From the NCBI GenBank assembly GCA_949025205.1, contig CARMXJ010000036.1, positions 1 to 13,624 on the forward strand: a stretch of 13,624 nt of DNA, written 5' to 3'. The position numbers were made by a program, and so were the translations under genes. The first letter of the stretch is position 1. Every line of letters starts with the position of its first letter. Shown in pieces: positions 5,871 through 10,881 of this stretch. The stretch is from an uncultured Bacilli bacterium (lineage in GTDB: Bacteria > Bacillota_I > Bacilli_A > RF39 > UBA660). The notes under the pieces are model-generated. The model was not told the origin of the DNA, made no database searches, and worked only from the letters and a program-made list of their open reading frames with translations.

Positions 5871-7898
5871 ATGAAAAAATTAGTGATAGTAGAATCTCCA
5901 GCCAAAAGCAAAACGATAGAAAAATACTTAGGAGGAGATTATAAAGTAGTATCCAGTAAAGGACACATTAGAGACCTAGCGACCAGTGGCAAATTTGGAC
6001 TGGGAGTAGATATCGAAAATGATTTTGCTCCCAACTATGTTCCAATAAAAGGAAAAACAAAGGACATAAACGCTTTAAAAAAAGACGTCAAAGCAAGTAG
6101 CTATGTTTATTTAGCCACCGACCCTGACCGGGAAGGGGAAGCCATCTCTTGGCATTTAAAAGATGCACTAGACATTAGTGACAATTATAGTAGAGTAGTC
6201 TTTAATGAAATAACCAAAGATGTAGTACTAGATGCTATAAATCATCCTCGTAAAATTGATGAACATTTAGTAAAAAGCCAAGAAACAAGAAGAATTCTCG
6301 ACCGCATTATTGGATTTCGTTTAAGCAAATTGATGCAATCCAAAACTGGAGGAAAAAGTGCAGGACGTGTGCAAAGTGTAGCTTTAAAATTAATTGTAGA
6401 CAGAGAAAGAGAAATAGAAAAGTTTATTCCCACCGAATATTGGACAATCACGGCTGATTTTAAAGACTTTACCGCTGATTTAGAAAAATACCATGGCAAA
6501 AAAATAGAAATAAATAGTGAAGTAGAAGCAGAAGAAATACTAAAAAAACTATCCAATGCTTTTAAAATTGAGGAAGTAAAAGAAACCGATACTGAAAAAA
6601 GTGCAAGACCCGTATTTAAAACTTCTACCATGCAAAGAATGGCTGCAAATAAAATCAATTTTGCTCCTTCCAAAACCATGCGTGTTGCCCAAAAACTTTA
6701 CGAAGGAATTGATATCGGAAGTGAAACAGTGGGACTTATTACTTACATGCGTACCGATTCAGAACGTGTATCTTCATCCTTCGTTGCAGAAACATATGAA
6801 TACATCAAGAAAAACTATGGACCTGAATACATTGGTAGCGTGAAAGCAGGAAAAAAAGACAAGAACATGCAAGATGCTCATGAAGGTATTAGACCTACTA
6901 GCATTAAACGTACACCAGAAGCCATGAAAAAATACTTAACAGCAGATGAATACAAATTATACAATTTAATTTATGTACGTGCTCTTGCTTCTTTAATGTC
7001 CAATGCCAAACTTTTAGCAACTTCTGTACTACTTGAAAACAACGGATATATCTTTAAAGCCAGTGGAAGTGTATTAAAATTTGATGGATACTTAAAAATC
7101 TATGCTGCTTTTGAAGAACAAAAAGATTTATTATTACCAGATTTTAAATCCTATAAAAGCAATACCATTATTGCCAGTGAAATAACAAAAGAACAACACT
7201 TTACCAAACCTCTTCCAAGATATACAGAAAGTTCTTTAATCAAAGAAATGGAAAACTTAGGAATTGGAAGACCAAGTACTTATTCTACAATTGTAACAAC
7301 CATTAAAGATAGAGGATATGTACTATTAGAAGACAAAAAATTTGTTCCAACGGAAATTGGAATCGAAACAACAGACAAATTACAAGAATTCTTTAGTGAC
7401 ATTGTAAACGTAGAATACACAAGCAATATGGAGACTGATTTAGATAAAATAGCAGAAGAAGAAATGGATAACATCAAAGTACTTAAAGACTTCTATAACA
7501 AATTTGAACCATGTGTGGAAGAAGCATTTGATAAAATGGAGAAAAAAGAAGCCGAAAAAACCGGAGAAACTTGTCCAGAGTGCGGCAGTGATTTAGTCAT
7601 TCGTAATGGACGGTATGGAAAATTTGTCGCTTGCTCCAATTATCCAACATGCAAATATATAAAAAAAGAAGAAAAAACAAAAGAAGAACTTGCAGATTGC
7701 CCAAAATGCGATGGAAAAATTATCGAAAAAAGAACACGCAAAGGGAAATTTTTCTACGGATGTTCAAATTATCCCAAATGTGACTATGCTTCTTGGTACA
7801 AGCCAACTGGTGAAAAATGTCCCAAATGTGATAGTTTACTCGTAGAGAAAAAAGACAAAATCGTTTGTAGTAACTGTGATTATGAGAAGGAAGACTAA
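5871..7898 (+). CDS. topA: DNA topoisomerase I (type IA)
   Basis: Relaxes negatively supercoiled DNA by transient single-strand cleavage through a 5'-phosphotyrosine. The 675-residue protein starts with the TOPRIM domain (LVIVESPAKSKTIEKYLG, Glu8), with the acidic metal triad D84-x-D86-x-E88 in ATDPDREGEAISWHL. It continues with RIIGFRLSKLM and KSAGRVQSVAL in the core, and the catalytic tyrosine Y292 in GLITYMRTDS. Three C-terminal zinc ribbons follow, beginning at C568, C610 and C650, the last a short form; they aid single-strand DNA and RNA polymerase contacts in known enzymes. Length is close to B. subtilis TopA (about 690). The ribosome site GAAAGGGA is 6-12 nt before the ATG, 12 nt after the previous stop. 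A strong terminator overlaps its stop codon. Its place between rnhB and xerC follows the Bacillus order, but trmFO, which lies between topA and xerC there, is absent. Confidence 0.98.
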   Translation: MKKLVIVESPAKSKTIEKYLGGDYKVVSSKGHIRDLATSGKFGLGVDIENDFAPNYVPIKGKTKDINALKKDVKASSYVYLATDPDREGEAISWHLKDALDISDNYSRVVFNEITKDVVLDAINHPRKIDEHLVKSQETRRILDRIIGFRLSKLMQSKTGGKSAGRVQSVALKLIVDREREIEKFIPTEYWTITADFKDFTADLEKYHGKKIEINSEVEAEEILKKLSNAFKIEEVKETDTEKSARPVFKTSTMQRMAANKINFAPSKTMRVAQKLYEGIDIGSETVGLITYMRTDSERVSSSFVAETYEYIKKNYGPEYIGSVKAGKKDKNMQDAHEGIRPTSIKRTPEAMKKYLTADEYKLYNLIYVRALASLMSNAKLLATSVLLENNGYIFKASGSVLKFDGYLKIYAAFEEQKDLLLPDFKSYKSNTIIASEITKEQHFTKPLPRYTESSLIKEMENLGIGRPSTYSTIVTTIKDRGYVLLEDKKFVPTEIGIETTDKLQEFFSDIVNVEYTSNMETDLDKIAEEEMDNIKVLKDFYNKFEPCVEEAFDKMEKKEAEKTGETCPECGSDLVIRNGRYGKFVACSNYPTCKYIKKEEKTKEELADCPKCDGKIIEKRTRKGKFFYGCSNYPKCDYASWYKPTGEKCPKCDSLLVEKKDKIVCSNCDYEKED

Positions 7899-7915
7899 AT
7901 GTCTTCTTTATTTTC
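7887..7915 (+). terminator. Rho-independent terminator at the topA stop
   Basis: AAGGAAGAC (7887-7895) pairs with GTCTTCTTT (7901-7909), nine pairs including one G-T wobble, around a 5-nt loop that holds the TAA stop (7896-7898), followed by ATTTTC. It would end the rnhB-LTA-topA transcript. Confidence 0.75.
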
Positions 7916-7997
7916 AAAAGTTAAATGTTAAGACGTTATCATAAATGAATCATATTCTTTTGTCCTTAAATAGAAAATTAAGTAGAAATAAATGAGC

Positions 7998-8032
7998 AAA
8001 AAATAAAAAAAACATACTTTTTTATTTTTTTT
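7998..8032 (+). terminator. Perfect 13-bp all-A/T hairpin upstream of the J-domain gene
   Basis: AAAAAATAAAAAA (7998-8010) and TTTTTTATTTTTT (8018-8030) are exact reverse complements around the loop AACATAC. It lies within the 168-nt gap after topA, about 90 nt past the topA terminator and just 4 nt before an extended -10 box. It may be a second, two-way terminator or an A/T-tract UP-like element for the promoter. Confidence 0.4.
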
Positions 8033-8033
8033 A

Positions 8034-8042
8034 TGGTAAAAT
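8034..8042 (+). promoter_or_regulatory. Extended -10 promoter of the J-domain gene
   Basis: TGGTAAAAT fits the extended -10 pattern. Predicted transcript start near 8049 leaves an 18-nt leader with the ribosome site GGGAAGTGA. No recognisable -35; the T-tract of the hairpin fills that position. Confidence 0.5.
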
Positions 8043-8066
8043 AAAAAAGAATAGGGAAGTGAGATT

Positions 8067-9290
8067 ATGCCAAAAGATCCATATAAAGTACTTGGTATTA
8101 GTAGAAATGCAACATTAGAAGAAATAAAAAAGAAATATAAAGACTTACTAAAAATATACCATCCAGATACTCCAGATACAGGAAGTACTACTAAAACACA
8201 AGAAATAAATATTGCCTATCAGGAAATTTGCAAAAAATTAGAACGCAAGAAAAACACCTTCAAGAGTGAGGAGGCAAAAAAAGATCTATCAAGTATCAAA
8301 AATAAAAAAATTCGAGTGATAGAATGTTACATAAGTGAATTAGACCTTTTGCAATTAAATTATACACTCCTAGTGGACTACCAAGAACAAATAGTGAATA
8401 TAGTTCAGAATACAAGAAAAATACGTAATAGCGATGATATAGTACAAGTAAATAGCTTATACCAAGAGACAATTTCACAACTGAATAAATTATACTGGCA
8501 AATCGTAAAAGACTTTTGTAAAAAGAACGCTATACCAGCAGAGTTTATACAAGGCGAAATAAGATACAATTGTAAACTTAATGAACTGATTAATCAATTG
8601 GAGGATATAAAAAAAGAGTATAAAGAAAAGAAAATAAAGGACAAGATAGAAGAAATAACAAATAATTACAAATCGTATACAGGCTATGCTTTTTTAGAAG
8701 AAAATATTAAAAGTATAATAAAAAATTTTGTAGAAAAAGAAAAAGAAAAGGAATTAGATCAAATAACAATGGCACCTTTATGCCAAGAGATAGAAGCTTT
8801 ATTTGCTAGATATTACAAAAACTTAGAAAAGATTAATACAATACTAAAAGAAGATTTAACAGAAGAAGAAACACAGGAAGTAAAAGAATTAAATGCTAAT
8901 ATCCTAAATGCCAATTTTAATCAAATGTACCGAAAGTGGAAAGCAAAAAGAGACAAGCCAATAATAATGGCACTATTCGAAGAGATTAGAAATAAAGCAA
9001 CAGCAGCAGCTCTTGAATTGCTTAAGAATAATGACATAGAAGGTCTAATTGCTATAAACAAAAAAGAAAAAGAAATGATTGAGATAATTCAAAAAATGCT
9101 ACAAGGCGAATTAGATTTGGAAGAATTAAGAAAGTTAGAGTATATTGATTTCAAAAATATTGATGTACCTACAACAGATAAAGTGCTTTTTAATGCAGAT
9201 AGCCAATTGGAAGCAGACTTACTAAAAGAGAATATCGATATAGAAGCGATTAATAGCATTTATGAAGAAGAACTTGAAAAGAAACACTAA
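8067..9290 (+). CDS. Divergent J-domain protein with a long helical C-terminal region
   Basis: Residues 4-60 form a J domain: DPYKVLGISRNATLEEIKKKY, then helix II ending in the HPD triad at 32-34 (IYHPDTPD) and a third helix EINIAYQEICKKL. J domains stimulate the ATPase of Hsp70 (DnaK). The remaining 345 residues lack the Gly/Phe linker, the CxxCxGxG zinc repeats and the beta-sandwich substrate domain of true DnaJ, so it is not dnaJ. They are almost wholly charged helix (Lys/Glu/Ile/Asn-rich, probable coiled coils about 180-240 and 245-350) with an acidic C-terminus (NSIYEEELEKKH). No signal peptide or membrane segment is seen. ATG 8067 has a good ribosome site (GGGAAGTGA) upstream. The gene has its own promoter and is followed 62 nt later by another uncharacterised helical gene. 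The J domain is clear; what the C-terminal region recruits to DnaK is unknown. Confidence 0.88.
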   Translation: MPKDPYKVLGISRNATLEEIKKKYKDLLKIYHPDTPDTGSTTKTQEINIAYQEICKKLERKKNTFKSEEAKKDLSSIKNKKIRVIECYISELDLLQLNYTLLVDYQEQIVNIVQNTRKIRNSDDIVQVNSLYQETISQLNKLYWQIVKDFCKKNAIPAEFIQGEIRYNCKLNELINQLEDIKKEYKEKKIKDKIEEITNNYKSYTGYAFLEENIKSIIKNFVEKEKEKELDQITMAPLCQEIEALFARYYKNLEKINTILKEDLTEEETQEVKELNANILNANFNQMYRKWKAKRDKPIIMALFEEIRNKATAAALELLKNNDIEGLIAINKKEKEMIEIIQKMLQGELDLEELRKLEYIDFKNIDVPTTDKVLFNADSQLEADLLKENIDIEAINSIYEEELEKKH

Positions 9291-9291
9291 G

Positions 9292-9313
9292 AAAAAGTTG
9301 TTATCTTTTTTTT
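9292..9313 (+). terminator. Weak hairpin with T tract after the J-domain gene
   Basis: AAAAAG (9292-9297) pairs with CTTTTT (9305-9310) around a 7-nt loop, followed by TTT. Only one G-C pair. The loop begins with the -35 hexamer of the next promoter. Confidence 0.4.
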
Positions 9314-9326
9314 AATGCGTTATAAT
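9298..9326 (+). promoter_or_regulatory. Promoter of the 9353 gene and probably xerC
   Basis: TTGTTA (9298-9303) and a perfect TATAAT (9321-9326) are separated by 17 bp, the ideal spacing. Predicted transcript start near 9333 gives about a 20-nt leader. This is one of the two best sigma-A-type promoters in the window. Confidence 0.7.
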
Positions 9327-9340
9327 TTATTTATAAAATA

Positions 9341-9347
9341 GAGGTGA
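9341..9347 (+). promoter_or_regulatory. Ribosome binding site deciding the 9353 start
   Basis: GAGGTGA is a strong Shine-Dalgarno match 5 nt before ATG 9353. The in-frame GTG at 9344 is part of it and is not the likely start. Confidence 0.7.
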
Positions 9348-9352
9348 ATTTT

Positions 9353-9853
9353 ATGGGGGCGTTTTCAAGAATAGACACTGCTTTTCAAGAACCAACTTTA
9401 CAAGAATATTGGCAAAAAGAAGTGGATTTTACTTCAGCAGAAGAAATAATAAAGGCAGAAATAACATATCTGTTTTGTATTTTGGATTTTAAAAAAGAGC
9501 CATCTGATTTTCAGGAATGTACATTAGAACAATTACGCGATATGTATGAGATGCTAGAAAAAGAGAAAGTAATTTATAGAGATAAAATTGCCTCCGATAA
9601 GTTCAGTAGGTCCTATATTATAGATAGAGAAAATAGTGTTATGAAAGGCAAAAAGGAACTAGCCAAAGCCAATATGATAAATTTTATTTATCAATACGAT
9701 ACTTCTGTAACACCAGAAATACTAAGTCAAAAAACAATAGAAGAAATTAAAGAACACTATCAAAAAATAAAAGAAGAAAGACAAAATCAAAAAAATAAAG
9801 AATTTAATAAAAGCGACCTTTCTCGAAAAAGAAGAAGAACCTATTATGATTAA
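9353..9853 (+). CDS. Small helical protein with an internal duplication, function unknown
   Basis: A 166-residue soluble protein I cannot assign to a family. Residues 30-72 and 101-143 align without gaps over 43 positions (offset 71): both run xE-[IL]-xKA, then a hydrophobic stretch, Asp, Pro five residues on, and end with T-[LI]-E-x-[LI]-[RK]-[DE]-x-Y and a charged helix. About nine positions are identical and many others conservative, which suggests an ancient tandem duplication of a two-helix unit. The C-terminus is strongly basic (LSRKRRRTYYD). ATG 9353 is chosen over GTG 9344. It has its own well-spaced promoter; xerC begins 19 nt after its stop with no promoter of its own, so the two are probably co-transcribed. 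It follows the J-domain gene, whose C-terminus is acidic. A role with that protein is possible but only inferred from position. Confidence 0.82.
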   Translation: MGAFSRIDTAFQEPTLQEYWQKEVDFTSAEEIIKAEITYLFCILDFKKEPSDFQECTLEQLRDMYEMLEKEKVIYRDKIASDKFSRSYIIDRENSVMKGKKELAKANMINFIYQYDTSVTPEILSQKTIEEIKEHYQKIKEERQNQKNKEFNKSDLSRKRRRTYYD

Positions 9854-9872
9854 AGAAACAACATAAGTAGAA

Positions 9873-10787
9873 ATGAATGAAAATAGAATGGAAAAAAATA
9901 TAGAAGAGTTTTTAGAATATTTACACTCTGAACTAAACTATAGCGAGAATACCATAAAATCTTACCAAAATGAAATCCTAAAGTTTAAAGGATTTTTAGA
10001 TATGGAAAATATAGATTATTTAAAACTAAAGAAAGAGCATGTTCGAGCCTATTTAAAATATTTAGACAATCTAAAATACAAAAATAGTAGTATTTCTAGA
10101 AATATAAGTGCTCTTCGTACCTTTTATCGCTTTTTAGTAATCAAAGAAAAAAGCGACAAAAATATTTTTGCTAGTATAAGAAACCCAAAAGTTGAAAAAA
10201 AATTGCCTAACTATTTAAGTGAAATCGATATGGAGATTATCTTAAACTTTAGAAATAAAGAAAACTATAAAGAAAGCATTTATACTAATCGTGATTTGTT
10301 AATCATTGAACTTTTATACGATACAGGATGCCGTGTAGAAGAACTTGTAAATATAAAATTGTGTAATATAAATAATACAGAAAAAAGTATCAAGGTTTTA
10401 GGAAAAGGTTCTAAGGAACGTGTTGTTTTTTATGGCGAATATGCAAGTACCTTTTTAAACGCCTATTTAATAGATAGAAAACTACTTTTGGGAAATAAAA
10501 AAAGTGAATATTTATTTGTTTCAAAAGAAAGCAGTCAGTTAACAACTAGAAGAGTAGCGCAAATTATTGATGAAATAATGAAAGTAGTAGCGATCAAAAA
10601 CAAGGTAACTCCCCATACTTTAAGGCATACTTTTGCAACGCACTTGCTAAACCATGGTGCTGACTTACGAAGTGTGCAAGAACTTTTAGGACACTCATCT
10701 CTTTCAACGACTCAAGTCTATACCCATGTATCAAATGAACGCTTAAGAGAAGTCTATTTAAAAGCACATAAAGATAATCGCAAATAA
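9873..10787 (+). CDS. xerC: Tyrosine recombinase XerC/XerD type
   Basis: Site-specific tyrosine recombinase; XerC with XerD resolves chromosome dimers at dif before cell division. The 304-residue protein has the N-terminal SAM-like core-binding domain (LNYSENTIKSYQNEI, about 18-32) and the full catalytic set: R154 in DTGCRVEEL, K178 in GKGSKER, H248 and R251 in PHTLRHTFATHLL, H274 in LLGHSS, and nucleophile Y283 in TQVYTHVS. Length is typical of Xer proteins (about 295-305). XerC is preferred over XerD because the gene lies downstream of topA, as in Bacillus; sequence alone does not settle it, and a lineage-specific integrase is less likely given the lack of an extra DNA-binding arm domain. 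ATG 9873 has only a weak ribosome site (AAGTAGAA region); a second ATG at 9888 is possible. Probably translated from the transcript of the preceding gene. Confidence 0.9.
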   Translation: MNENRMEKNIEEFLEYLHSELNYSENTIKSYQNEILKFKGFLDMENIDYLKLKKEHVRAYLKYLDNLKYKNSSISRNISALRTFYRFLVIKEKSDKNIFASIRNPKVEKKLPNYLSEIDMEIILNFRNKENYKESIYTNRDLLIIELLYDTGCRVEELVNIKLCNINNTEKSIKVLGKGSKERVVFYGEYASTFLNAYLIDRKLLLGNKKSEYLFVSKESSQLTTRRVAQIIDEIMKVVAIKNKVTPHTLRHTFATHLLNHGADLRSVQELLGHSSLSTTQVYTHVSNERLREVYLKAHKDNRK

Positions 10788-10804
10788 ATTGTATAAATTT
10801 TGTC

Positions 10805-10837
10805 AAAAATACGTCCTTGCGTTGTCGTATTTTTTTT
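10805..10837 (+). terminator. Rho-independent terminator after xerC
   Basis: AAAAATACG (10805-10813) pairs perfectly with CGTATTTTT (10826-10834) over 9 bp around a 12-nt loop, followed by TTT. The A-rich 5' side makes it potentially active in both directions. Its 3' arm contains the end of the ppdK -35 element. Confidence 0.7.
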
Positions 10838-10850
10838 CTGTTGTTATAAT
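10822..10850 (+). promoter_or_regulatory. Strong ppdK promoter
   Basis: TTGTCG (10822-10827) and extended -10 TGTTATAAT (10842-10850) with a 17-bp spacer. Together with the near-perfect ribosome site AAGGAGGAG (10867-10875) this predicts high expression of ppdK. Predicted transcript start near 10857, leader about 25 nt. Confidence 0.75.
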
Positions 10851-10881
10851 GAACCTAAGACCATAAAAGGAGGAGAAAGAT

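Noticed and set aside
6242..6679. Minus-strand frame of 145 residues inside topA
   Set aside because: Wholly antisense to a conserved topA region, with no start signals; a shadow frame.
7899..8066. Small RNA or riboswitch in the 168-nt gap after topA
   Set aside because: Only a terminator, an A/T palindrome and a promoter are visible; no conserved aptamer-like core, and the J-gene leader is only about 18 nt.
8067..9290. True dnaJ chaperone gene
   Set aside because: J domain with HPD is present, but the Gly/Phe linker, zinc repeats and C-terminal substrate domain are absent.
9873..10787. Phage or transposon integrase paired with the serine recombinase at the left edge
   Set aside because: Length, full Xer motif set, no arm-binding domain and position downstream of topA fit chromosomal XerC; 8.7 kb of core genes separate the two recombinases.
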